The notes under the pieces were generated by a model. The model had not been told where the DNA came from, ran no database searches, and saw nothing but the letters and a program-made list of their open reading frames with translations. A program made the position numbers and the translations under genes. Below are positions 50,889-60,905 of a DNA stretch of 64,000 nucleotides, one piece after another. Position 1 is the stretch's first letter. Every line of letters starts with the position of its first letter. Source of the stretch: Streptomyces sp. WAC08241 (GTDB lineage Bacteria > Actinomycetota > Actinomycetes > Streptomycetales > Streptomycetaceae); assembly GCA_007858575.1 (NCBI GenBank), contig CP042279.1, positions 2,294,001 to 2,358,000 on the forward strand, in the 5' to 3' direction.

Positions 50889-53068
50889 ATGTCACCCGTG
50901 AAGCCCCCCACCTCACAGGACGGCCCCACCACCTTCTCTCCCGGCGCGCTCAAATGCGGTGTCTGGGGCGACTGCCTGACGGGCAGCGGCATCATCGGCA
51001 GCAGCGGGAAGGCGGCCGAGGCCGACGGGGAGCCCATCGGGGGCGTGTTCGGCATCAACATCCATCCCGACGGCGTGGGAGTCCTGGGCCGGTCCAAACG
51101 CGCCGAAGGAGGTACGGGCGTCGCGGGCATCAGCGCCGCCGGCGTCGGCGTGTCGGGCCTCGGCGAGGGGTCGAACCCGGGGTCCTCGGCACCGGCGTCC
51201 GGGGGCCCGGGGTGACGGCAAGAGCCACGCCGGTCCGGGCGTGCGGGGTGAGGGCGCCGTCCGGGACGCCGGCGTCCTCGGCATCGGCGTCGAGGGCCCC
51301 GGGGTGAAGGGCACGAGCGAGAAGGGCGCGGGGTGGCCGGGAGCACCGACGGCCCCGGCGCCGGCGTGTCGGGCACGACGGCCTCCGAAGGCCCCGGGGT
51401 GTCCGGCACGAGCACGGGCTCCGGCCCGGGCGTCACGGGCACCGGTGACACCGGCCCCGGAGTCCGGGGAACCAGCACCGCGGGCGACGGTGTCACCGGT
51501 ACCGGAGGAGGGCGGGGAGCGGGCGTCGTCGGCACGGCCACCGCCGGCTTCGGGGTCTCCGCTACGAGCTCCCACGGCACGGGCGTCTTCGCCGAGACCC
51601 GCGGCGACACCGCGCCGGGCGTGGAGGCGAAGGCCGTCGGCGGACCGGGCCTGGCCGGGACGAGCACCGGCGGACCCGGTGTGAAGGGCACCAGCACGAA
51701 GGGCGACGGCCTGACCGGCCTGGGCGGAGGAGAGGGCGCGGGCGTCAAGGGCACGCGACCGCCACCGGCCCGGGGGTCGTGGGCACCAGCGGCGAAGGCG
51801 TCGGCCTCCGCGGCACGGGCGGAGGGGAGTCCGCCGGCGTCGAGGGCATCGGCTCGGACGGCGCGGGCGTGTGCGGCACGAGCACGCAGGCGACCGGAGT
51901 CTTCGGAACCAGCAAGCGGGGGACCGGAGTCGCCGGCGACAGCGAGGAGGGGCGGGCGTCACGGGGAAGGGCGGCGGGGCCGGTCCCGGCGTGCGGGGCA
52001 CCGGCCGCGACGGGCCCGGGGTGTACGGCAGCAGCGATCGGGGCCCCGGCCTCTCCGGGACCGGCGGCGGATCGCGCCCCGGCGTCCTCGGCACCGCCGG
52101 TGGCGACACCGACGGTCTCGGCGCCGGCGTCTCGGGCACCAGCGGCAGCGGTCCCGGCGTCCTGGCCGAGAGTACGAACGGTGCGGGCGTCTCCGCGTCG
52201 AGCATCGGGGAACCGGCGTCTCGGGCACCAGCGGGAAGGGCACGGGGGTCTTCGGAGAGAGCCGGGGCGAGCACCCCGGTGTGAAGGGCGTCGGCGGCGA
52301 CGGGCCCGGGGTGTACGGCAGCAGTACGGACAACCACGGGGTGAAGGGCGCGGGCGGCCGCGAGAACGCCGGCGTCCTGGGCGAATGCACCTTGGGCCCG
52401 GGCGTCTTGGGCAGGAGCGACCAGGCGTACGGGGTCGAAGCCCACGGCGCCACCGGCCTGTACGCGAGGGGGACGGAGAGGGCGGCGCTCCTGGACGGGG
52501 ACGTCATCGTCACCGGGACGGTGTCCGACAGCGTGAACGTCGTCAGGATCGACCACCCGAGCGAGCCGGAGGACCGTTTCCTGGTCCACGCGGCGGTCGA
52601 GTCCGCGGAGTTGAAGAACGTCTACGACGGCACCGCCGTCCTCGACGAGGAGGGCCGCGCGACGGTCGAACTTCCCGAGTGGTTCGAGTCGCTCAACGAG
52701 TCCTTCCGCTATCAGCTCACCGCTGTCGGCGCCCCGGCGCCCGAGCTGCACGTCAGCCGCCCGCTCACCGGGCACGCCTTCGCCATCGCGGGCGGCGGGC
52801 CGGGGCTCGAGGTCTGCTGGCAGGTGACCGGAGTCCGCTGCGACGACTGGGCCCGGGCACATCCGCTGACCGCCGACGAGGAGAAGGCTCCGGAGGAGAA
52901 GGGCTTCTTCGTGCACCCCGAACTCGTCGGCCGTCCCCCGGACCAGGCCCTCTCCGCCCGCCGCCGCGCCCGGACCGCGCCACCGGTCACCGGACCGCGC
53001 GGCCGGACGGCGGGCACCGGCCGATCGTCGGCGGAGAAGCGGACGCGGAAGGACGACCCCGGCCATGA
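50889..53068 (+). CDS. tail fibre-like protein with GVxGTS repeats
   Basis: Roughly 725 residues. The N-terminus (TTFSPGALKCGVWGDCLTGS) leads into some thirty repeats of the form G-(x)-GV-x-G-T-(S/G), a pattern expected to fold as a trimeric beta-helix or collagen-like shaft. The C-terminal head is a conserved domain: VNVVRIDHPSEPEDRFLVHA, LKNVYDGTAVLDEEGRATVE, LPEWFESLNESFRYQLTAVG and ARAHPLTADEEKAPEEKGFF. Related heads occur at the ends of many bacterial repeat proteins. Frameshifts near 51190, 51335, 51760, 51955 and 52210, and one near the end; the stop at 53066-53068 is the best guess. Probable receptor-binding fibre. Confidence 0.75.
51050..52430. repeat. GC-rich degenerate tandem repeats inside the tail fibre gene
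   Basis: Units of about 24-33 bases containing GGCGTC..GGCACC or GGGGTG..GGCACGAGC recur through most of the gene. Identical blocks such as GACGGGCCCGGGGTGTACGG appear twice (about 52009 and 52299). This arrangement favours recombination and unit-number change. Confidence 0.75.
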
Positions 53069-53340
53069 TCCGCCGGACAGGCCCTGGGGCGGCGGTGCCG
53101 TGGCCCTGGCCGCGGTGCCGGGGGTCGAGCATCAGCTCGATCCGGGCCGTGCCGTCGACGAGGTTCTGACCGGTCAGCGCGACGTGGCCGACGGGGGTGC
53201 CGTCGGGAAGGAGGACGAGGAAGTCGTCGCGGTCGTCGTCCGTGGTCCCGATGTCTTCGATCAGGGACGGATGGCAGGCGTGCCCCGGGCCGGGACCACC
53301 GGTTTTCTCCGCCCGCCGGCGCCACCGGGACCCGCGTCAC
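53069..53340 (-). pseudogene. truncated GNAT acetyltransferase at the right edge of the contractile cluster
   Basis: From GTG 53340 (overlapping the phosphatase stop) the reading contains HPSLIEDIGTTDDDRDDFLV, GTPVGHVALTGQNLVDGTAR and IELMLDPRHRGQGHGTAA, the acetyl-CoA-binding P-loop of GNAT enzymes. Immediately after this loop the family-like sequence ends and becomes the antisense of the tail fibre gene end. The last 50-60 residues are therefore missing. One frameshift near 53285. Confidence 0.65.
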
Positions 53341-55547
53341 TTCCCGGGGCGGGTGGCCGTCAGGACGAGGGCGGCCTGGTCGTCGTCGATGCCGTGGTCG
53401 CCGGTGAAGTCCCGCACGGCCCGGGTGAGGGTCTCGACGACGTGGTGGGGGCCGGTCCGGTGGGGCGCCGGCCAGGGCCGCGACGAGGCGGTCCTCGCCG
53501 AACTGTTCGCCGTCGGCGCCGCGGGCCTCGGTGATGCCGTCGGTGTAGAGCAGGAGGCTCTCGTCCGGCCGCAGGAGGAGGCGGTGTGCGGTGAGGTGGG
53601 TCTCGGGCCCGATGCTCAGCAGGGCGCCGGGCACGTCGACGGTACGGACGGTTCCCCGGGCGTCCAAGTGGAGGGGCATGGTGTGGCCGGCGCGGACGAG
53701 TTCGACGTCCAGGCCGTGGTCGGTGGGGGTGAGCCGGCCATAGACGAGGGTGACGAAGCCGGTGCCGTGTCCGGCGGGCCGGTTGATCAGGGCCTGGTTG
53801 ACCGCCGTGACGACGGCCTCGGGGCCGGGCAGGAGGGGGCCACGGCGCGGGCGGTGTGACGGACCAGGGCGGTGGTGGTGGCGGCGATGGCGCCGCGTCC
53901 GCAGACGTCACCGAGCAGGAACGCCCACCGGTCCCTCCAGGGGAAGACGTCGTAGAAGTCGCCGCCGATGTCGAGTCCCTCGCCGGCGGGGTGGTAGTAG
54001 GTGGCCACCTCGGCCCCGGGCACCCGGGGCAGGTCGGCAGGAGGAGTCCGGCCTGCAGGTCGCGGGCGAGGGCGGCGCGGTGGGTGTACTGGCGGGCGTT
54101 GCGCGCGGCCAGGGCGGCGCGCCGGGTGAGTTCCTCGGCCAGGGCGACGGTGTGCCCGTCGAAGGCGTGCTCGCCGGTGGACAGCAGGGTCACGGCGCCG
54201 AACGCCGTGCCCCGGTCGAGGAGGGCAGGCACACGTAACCGGTGACGCCCAGCTCGCGCCAGGGCCCGGGCCCGGAGGGGTGCGGCGGGCCACTTCGGTC
54301 ACGCCGGAGGCCAGGACGCGGGCGACGGCGTCGTCGTCGGCGTCGTAGACGGGGATGTGCGAGGCCAGGAGATCCTGCTGGTGCCGGGTGGGGCGGCGGT
54401 GGCCACGCGGCGCACCCGGCCGCCCTCGACGACGTCGACCGTGCCCAGCGGGGCCAGTCTCGGCACGCAGGCCGTGGCCAGGCGGTGCAGCGTCTGGGGG
54501 CGTCCAGGTCGGAGGAGAGGGCGGTACTGGCGTTCAGGAGGAAGGCCAGGTCGTCGCGGGCGGACTGTTCGCGGGCCTCCGCCGCCCGGCGTGCCTGCTC
54601 GGCCCGGTGGCGCTCGATGGCCAGGGCGGCGGTGCCGGCGAAGACCCGGGCGAGCGCGAGGTCGGCCTCGCGCGGGGTCCGCGGGGTGCGGTGGTACATC
54701 GCGAAGGTGCCCAGGAGCGAGCCGTCGCGGGCCAGGATCGGGGTGGACTAGCAGGCGGCCACGCCGGCCTTGTCGGCCAGGTCGCGGAAGTCGTCCCAGA
54801 AGGGGTCGGTGGCGATGTCGGTGACGATCACCGGCCGGCGGCGGTGCGCGGCGGTGCCGTAGGAGCCCACGCCTCGCCGGTGGCGATGCCGTCGATGGCC
54901 CGGTTGTAGAAGTCGGGCAGGTTGGGGGCCGCGCCGTGGCGCAGCAGGTGGCCTCCGTCGGCGTCGGCGAGCAGGACCGACACCAGCACCTCTTCGGGGG
55001 CGAGTTCCTCGATGGCGCGGGCCATGCCCTCCAGGACCTCGGGCAGGGGGCCTGGCGGGCGATCTGTTCGAGGAGTGCCCGGTGCTCGGCCGTCAGCGCT
55101 GCGCGTGCTGGACCTGGGTGGTCTCCACCCCGATCACCCGTACGCCCATGACGTTGCCGCCGGCGTCCAGGCGGGGCTCGTAGGTGAAGTCGAAGAACGC
55201 CTCGCGCGCCTTCTCCCCTCCCCCAGCATCACCCGGGCGTTGCGGCCGACGTGGGCCTCGCCCGTGCGGTAGACCCGGTCCAGCAGGCCGATGAACCCCT
55301 GGGCGGTCAGCTCCGGCATGAGCTGCCCCAGTGGCACCCCGGTGCGGGTGCGCTCCGGTCCGCCGATCGCCGCGAAGAAGGCGGGGTTCGCCGCCTCCAG
55401 CATGTGCGCCGGCCCGGCCAGGGAGGCGAACACGGCCATCGACTGTCCGAACAGGGCCCGCAGGTCGCCCTCCGCGCCGCTGTCGGCCGCGCGTGCCGCC
55501 GGCACCTGGGCGGACCGGGTCGTCCGCCGTCCCGAGGCGCCCGTCAT
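53337..55547 (-). CDS. PAS-GAF-PP2C (SpoIIE-type) phosphatase
   Basis: About 737 residues. PAS domain (LEAANPAFFAAIGGPERTRT, then FFDFTYEPRLDAGGN), two GAF-type sensory domains (PVIVTDIATDPFWDDFRDLA; AFGAVTLLSTGEHAFDGHTV), and a PP2C domain with GLDIGGDFYDVFPWRDRWAF, LGDVCGRGAIAA and LLLYTDGITEARGADGE. The true C-terminus is VLTATRPGK. Frameshifts near 55225, 54870, 54500, 54350, 54220, 54040, 53840 and 53465. In addition TAG at 54750-54748 interrupts GVAAC*STPILARDGS where the family has Trp (ACWSTPI), a substitution rather than an indel. It presumably dephosphorylates a STAS protein encoded next to it. Confidence 0.82.
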
Positions 55548-55954
55548 CCGGCGTTTTCCCCGCTCGGCCGCACCGGTTCGTCGGTGCCCGCGGCGAGCGC
55601 GCCGTGGTCGGCCGCGTGCGCGGCCAGGGCCTCGTCGGCGTCGGCGTACAGGGAGAAGATCTGGTTGAGCCCGGTCAGGGTGAACAGGCGGTCCAGGAAG
55701 GCGGGCACCGCCGCCAGGCGCAGGACCCGGGCCTGCCCGGAGAGCTGGTTGTAGAGCTTCAGCAGGGCGGTGATGCCGGTGGAGTCGCAGTAGGTGAGGT
55801 GGGAGCAGTCGATCACCACCGCGCCCGTGTCCCCTCCGGTGCCCAGCTCCCTGTCGCCGGCCTCGTACAACTGCACCGCGCTGTGGAAGTCGAGGTCCCC
55901 GCGCAGCACGAATACCACTCCTCGCGTGTCCCGTCTGACGTCTACCGCGAACAC
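55544..55954 (-). CDS. STAS-domain anti-anti-sigma factor
   Basis: 136 residues from GTG 55954, which has GGAGG about nine bases upstream. The phospho-acceptor loop is DCSHLTYCDSTGITALLKLY, with the Ser after CD in the expected position. A C-terminal extension of about 20 residues follows the STAS fold. Its stop overlaps the phosphatase ATG (TGATG-type), so the two are translationally coupled, as expected for substrate and phosphatase in partner switching. Confidence 0.88.
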   Translation of the reverse strand: MFAVDVRRDTRGVVFVLRGDLDFHSAVQLYEAGDRELGTGGDTGAVVIDCSHLTYCDSTGITALLKLYNQLSGQARVLRLAAVPAFLDRLFTLTGLNQIFSLYADADEALAAHAADHGALAAGTDEPVRPSGENAG

Positions 55955-56149
55955 CCTCAGTTCCTCCGCATGCGGTTCCCGGCGGGAACCCGTGGTAAAG
56001 ATCGGGAGAATAGTACGTTCACCCCGATGTGCCCGGAATCCCGTCTCCCGGGCGGGGGCCGCGTCCCTCGTCACCGTCGGGTTCGGTCGGGACCGAAGCG
56101 GACCCCTACCCCTCGTCGGCGCGCCACACCGGGACTTTCGGCACGTGCG

Positions 56150-56431
56150 TCAGTGGCGCGTGGTCAGGTCGGTCAGGCCGGAGATGGTCAGGACCGGGGC
56201 CAGGAGCGGGCCGGCGACGAGTTCGAGGCGGTCGGCGTGGGAGAAGAGGACGCTCAGGCCGGCGCTGTCGAGGTACTCGACGTCGGTCAGGTCGAGGACG
56301 AGGGGGCCCGGGGTGCCGTCGAGCGCGGCGGCCAGGCTGTGCGTGTTGCTCATGTCGATCTCGCCGACCGCGGTCAGCACGGCCGTGCCGTCCGGCCGCC
56401 GACCGGGCGTGAGGGTCAGGGGTGTGGTCAT
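56150..56431 (-). CDS. STAS-domain anti-anti-sigma factor
   Basis: 93 residues, intact. Core GRRPDGTAVLTAVGEIDMSN and the phospho-acceptor loop VLDLTDVEYLDSAGLSVLFS with the conserved DSAG. Overlaps the RsbW-like gene by one base. It would be released or captured according to its phosphorylation state. Nothing is seen in the 195 bases separating it from the next STAS gene. Confidence 0.9.
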   Translation of the reverse strand: MTTPLTLTPGRRPDGTAVLTAVGEIDMSNTHSLAAALDGTPGPLVLDLTDVEYLDSAGLSVLFSHADRLELVAGPLLAPVLTISGLTDLTTRH

Positions 56432-56798
56432 CAGGCGATCCTCGTGTGCATGTCGACGGTGGTTCCGGTGGGGCCCTGGGTGACGGTGACCTGCTGCATC
56501 AGGGCCCGCATCAGGGCCATGCCGCGGCCGCGGTGGGCGTTGCGCTCGGGTTGGGGCACCTTCCACCGTCCGGTGTCCGTGACGGTCAGGCGCAGGTTGT
56601 CGACGGACGCCTCGGCCCGGAAGTGGACGGCGTCGCCGGGGGCGTCAGGTGCCCGTGCTCGATGGCGTTGGCACAGGCCTCGCCCGCCGCCACGAGGATG
56701 TTCTGCGCGGTGCCGGGCGGCAGGTCGCACTGGTCGAGCCAGCCGCGCAGGGCCTTGCGGACGGGGGCGAGCTGTCCCGATTCCGCGGGGAAGGTCAT
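56431..56798 (-). CDS. RsbW-like anti-sigma factor kinase (HATPase_c)
   Basis: About 122 residues. N-terminal LAPVRKALRGWLDQCDLPPG, N-box ILVAAGEACANAIEHGH, then after a frameshift near 56640 DNLRLTVTDTGRWKVPQPER and the G-box GRGMALMRALM. Such proteins phosphorylate STAS partners and may bind a sigma factor. ATG 56798 directly follows the upstream stop. Confidence 0.88.
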
Positions 56799-56799
56799 C

Positions 56800-59700
56800 T
56801 CAGCGGGGCCGGGTGGCGGTAGAGCAGCAGGGCGACGTCGTCGTCGTAGCCGTCGGCGGGGGCCAGCCGGGACATGACGTCGGTGGCGAGGTCGTCGATC
56901 GCGGTGTTCCGGCCGTCCTGGAGCGCTTCGCCCGCCTGGTCGATGCCCGCGCTGAGCGGCCGACGGCGGCGTTCGACGAGTCCGTCGGTGTACAGCAGCA
57001 GGGTGGAGCGGGCGGAGAGGGTGCAGCGGCCCTCGGGGCGCCGGGTGCCGGGGCGGACGGCCAGGGCAGGGAGCGTCCGTCCTCCAGGAGCCGGGTGGTG
57101 CCGTCGGGGCGGACGAGGATGCCCGGGGGTGCCCGGCGCTGGAGTACGTGAGTTCTCCGGTCCCGGCGTCGAGGACCCCGCAGAAGACGGTGGTGCAGGC
57201 CGCGCCGGGAACGCCGGCGGCGAACCGGTCCAGGGCCATGAGCGCCTGGGCCGGGCCGGCGTCCTGCAGCAGCAGGGCGCGGCAGGCGCTGCGCAACTGG
57301 CCCATGACGCTGGCGGCCTCCAGGCCGCGGCCGACGCAGTCGCCGACGACGATCCCTATGCGGCCGTCGGGCAGGGTGACGGTGTCGTACCAGTCGCCGC
57401 CGACCTCCAAGGGCCGGGTGGCGGGCTCGTAGCGGACGGCGGCCGTCGGGCAGGTGGGACGGGCCGAGGATGGCGCGCTGCAGGGCGATGGCGGTCTCGC
57501 GCTGCTGGTCGATCTGGTGCGCGCGGGCCAGGCCCTGGGCCAGGCGGCCGGCCAGGAGGGACAGCAGGAGCTGGTCCTCGCCGGTGAAGGGGCGCTGTTC
57601 GTCCAGGTCGATCCGGAGGACGAGCGGGCCGTCGGGGTGCTCCAGGAGGACGGCGGCCCCGCTCGGGTCGGTGACGGGGCGAGCTCCGGCTGCCCGCGCA
57701 GACCGGCGAGCGCGTGGCGGTGTCCGGCGGGCAGTCCCCGCCAGGTGAGGGAGGGGTCGGTGGCGGTGAGGACGGGTTCGTCGCCGTGGCCGAAGACCGC
57801 GGCCGCGACGTGCCGGGCGCGCCACACCTCCTTCAGCTCCTCCAGGGCGCCGGTCATGGCGTCGGGCAGGCTGGTGGCCTGGGACAGGCGGGCGCCCAGG
57901 GCGGCCAGGGCGCTCTCGCGCTGGACGGCGTAGTGCTCCGCGGTCACGTCGCGGAAGGTCCCGACGATCACGGTGTGGCCGGTGTCGGGGTCCTGGACCT
58001 GGTTGAACGTGGCGGTCACCCACAGGCGGTGTCCGTCGCGGTGGGTGACGGGGATGGTGTAGCTGCCCCGTTCCTGGCCGGTCAGCGTGGCGAAGGCCTC
58101 GGCGACCTGGCGGTGGGCCTCGGGTGGACGGCGGCGTCGGGCCACCAGGGGTGGACCGGCCGGTAGGGCAGGTCCTCGGGGCCGTAACCGAGGATGGTGG
58201 TGAAGGAGGCGTTGATCTCGACGACCGCGCCCTCCTCGTCGCAGACGAAGAACGCCTCCTGGAGCGAGTCGATCAGGGCGGTGCGCCACCGGGCGTGGTG
58301 GTTGCGCAGCCGGGCCAGCTTCACGTTGGCCTCGACCCGGGCGAGGAGTTCGGCCGCCGCGAACGGCTTGACGAGGTAGTCGTCCGCGCCCGCCCGCAGG
58401 CCCTCGATGGAGGCCTCCTGCCCGGCGCGGGCGGACAGCAGCAGGACCGGCACCGAGGCGGTGCGCGGGTCGACGCGCAGCGTCCGGACCAGGTCCAGGC
58501 CGTTCAGACGGGGCATCATGACGTCGCTGACCACCATGTCGGGGCTTCCGCGCGGACGGCGTCGAGGGCCTGCCGGCCGTCGTCGACCGCGTGGACCAGG
58601 TGGCCGGCGCCGCGCAGCAGCCGGGTGAGGTACTCGCGCATGTCGGCGTTGTCGTCGGCGATCAGCACCCGCGCCGGGGCCGCCGGGCGGGCGGCCGCGC
58701 GTCGTCACCGGCGCCCGCGAGGTCCGGGGCGGCGTCGAACGCGGGGCCGTCGCCGCGGTCCCTTCGTCCGGCAGCCAGCGCAGGGCTTCCTGGACGAAGG
58801 GGTCGACGGTGGCGGGGCCGCGTCGGTGCCCGTGTCAGGCCGGACGGCGCCGGTGTCCGGCTCCGGCCCGGTGGCGTCGGCGCCCGTCTCCGGCCGGACG
58901 GCGTCGGCGGGCAGGTGGGCGGAGCCGAAGGGCAGCCGGATGGTGAAGCGGGTGCCTCCCCTCGGTGGAGGCGGCGGTGATGGCGCCGCCGTGCAGGCCC
59001 ACCAGTTCCTTCACCAGGGCCAGGCCGATGCCGCTGCCCTCGCCGGAGCGGGAGCGGGCGTTCTCGATGCGGTGGAACCGCTCGAACAGCCGGGGCATCT
59101 CCTCGGCCGCCACGCCGATCCCGGTGTCCGCGACCGTCACCACGGCCTCGCCGTCCTCCGCGCGCACGCCCACGTGGATCGTGCCGTCGAAGGTGAACTT
59201 CAGCGCGTTGCTGAGCAGGTTGAGGACCACCTTCTCCCACATGCCGCGGTCGACGTGCACCGGCTCGGGCAGCGGCGCGCAGTCGACGTGGAAGGCCAGG
59301 CCGGCCTTGTCCACGGCGGAGCGGAACACGCTGGCCAGCTCGCCGGTGACCGCGGCCAGGTCGACCGGTTCGTAGCTCGCCCGCATCCGGCCCGCCTCGA
59401 TGCGGGAGAAGTCGAGGAGCGTGTTGACCAGCTTGCCCAGCCGCAGCCCGTTGCGGTGAATGGCCTCCAGCTCCTCCCGTACGCGCGGATCCGCGTCGGC
59501 GAGCTGCTGCCGCAGTTCCTGGACCGGCCCCATGATCAGGGTCAGGGGGTGCGGAACTCGTGGCTGATGTTGGAGAAGAACGTCGTCTTGGCCCGGTCGA
59601 GCTCCGCGAGCTCTCGGCGCGGCGCTGCTGCGCCTGGTAGCCGCGGGCGCTGGCGACCCCGGCGGCCACGTGTCCGGCGACCAGTTCCACGAAGCCCCGG

Positions 59701-60645
59701 TACTCCTCGTCCAGGGCGCGGTAGCGGTTCAGGCCGGCCACCATGAACCCGTACGGCGCTCCGCCCTGCTGGAGCAGGGGGACGACGAGGGCCTCGGTGG
59801 GCGCCTCTCCCACGCCCCGGAGGGCAGGTCCGCGAACGGCTCGCCGTCCAGGGGTACGAGCACGGACTCCCCGCGGGCGGGGCGCCCGTCGGCCACACGG
59901 ACGCGGAGTCCGCGGGGAGGGTCTCCGCGGCCGCCGGGTGGCCGGCCGGGATGCCGGCGGCCGAGGCGAGGCGGGCGGTGCCGTCGTCGTGGAAGAGGTA
60001 GGTCAGGGCGAAGGGCAGGTCGTGCGGGTTGCGGCCGAGCTGTTCGCCGGCGAAGTCGAGCATCTCCGGCTCGGTGCGGATGACGCTGGGGTCGGACCCC
60101 AGGTCGCGCAGGGTCGCCATGCGGCGCTCGCCGATGACCCGCTCCGTGTCCTCGCTGACCACGCACAGCATGCCGACCACGGCGCCGTCGTCGTCGCGCA
60201 GCGGGCTGTAGGAGAAGGTGTGGTAGCTCTCCTCGGGGTAGCCGGAGCGCTCCAGGAACAGCAGCAGCGCCTCGTCCCAGGTCGCCTCGCCGCCGGCCAG
60301 GACGGTGTCGACGCGGGAGCTGACGTCGTTCCAGATCTCGGACCACACCTCGCCGGCGGGGCGGCCCAGCGCCCAGGGGTACTTCTGGCCCAGGGTGTCG
60401 CGGCGGTAGGCGGCGTTGCAGAAGAACGTCAGCTCCGGCCCCCACGCCATCCACATGGCGAACTTGGACGACAGCAGGATGCTCACGGCGGTCCGCAGGC
60501 TCTGCGGCCATTCCTCCGGCGGTCCCAGCGGCGTCGCCGCCCAGTCCACCCGGGCGAGGTCCTCGCCGATCTCCTTGTCCGCGGCGAACACCCCGGTCAC
60601 AGCCGTCGACGACGTGGCGGACCCATCGGCCTCCGAGCGCGTCAC
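56800..60645 (-). CDS. hybrid signalling protein: PAS/GAF-histidine kinase-REC-PAS-GAF-PP2C
   Basis: About 1280 residues if, as appears, one gene. Order: PAS-like sensor ([20 protein letters not shown]), GAF, HisKA with [12 protein letters not shown], HATPase with [20 protein letters not shown] and VADTGIGV, then [21 protein letters not shown] receiver follows ([33 protein letters not shown]), then PAS ([20 protein letters not shown]), GAF, and PP2C with [20 protein letters not shown] and [22 protein letters not shown] 60645 start. Ten or so frameshifts, among them 59825, 59610, 58960, 58820, 58700, 58550, 58125, 57685, 57450, 57130 and 57070. It couples phosphorelay input to phosphatase output on the STAS proteins next door. 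Confidence 0.82.
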
Positions 60646-60905
60646 AGACCACCCTTTCGTTCGCCTCGGCCTTCGTGCGAGGCGCCGGCCGAGGATTCAC
60701 CGGCGCGTTCCGTAGGATAAGACAACCGCGTGGGCGGCGGCCGGGGTGGTCGGCCCCGGGTGGAGGACCGACCGTACGGCGGCGGCCGCGCCCGCGGCCG
60801 GAGCCCCGTTCCGACGGCCGGGTCTCCGCGCCGCGCTTCCCCGCCGAGCCGGCCGGTGCCCGGCGGACGGCCGACGCGCACGCTCCCGTACCGGGGAGCG
60901 CGCCG

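Noticed and set aside
30844..53068. Complete prophage
   Set aside because: No capsid, portal, terminase, holin, lysin, repressor or integrase gene is present in or beside the tail genes.
50913..53132. Minus-strand open frame of 739 codons with many TPGP repeats
   Set aside because: It is the antisense of the tail fibre gene; the repeats mirror the GVxGTS units. Only its first ~30 codons (RHRGQGHGTAA) belong to a real, truncated acetyltransferase.
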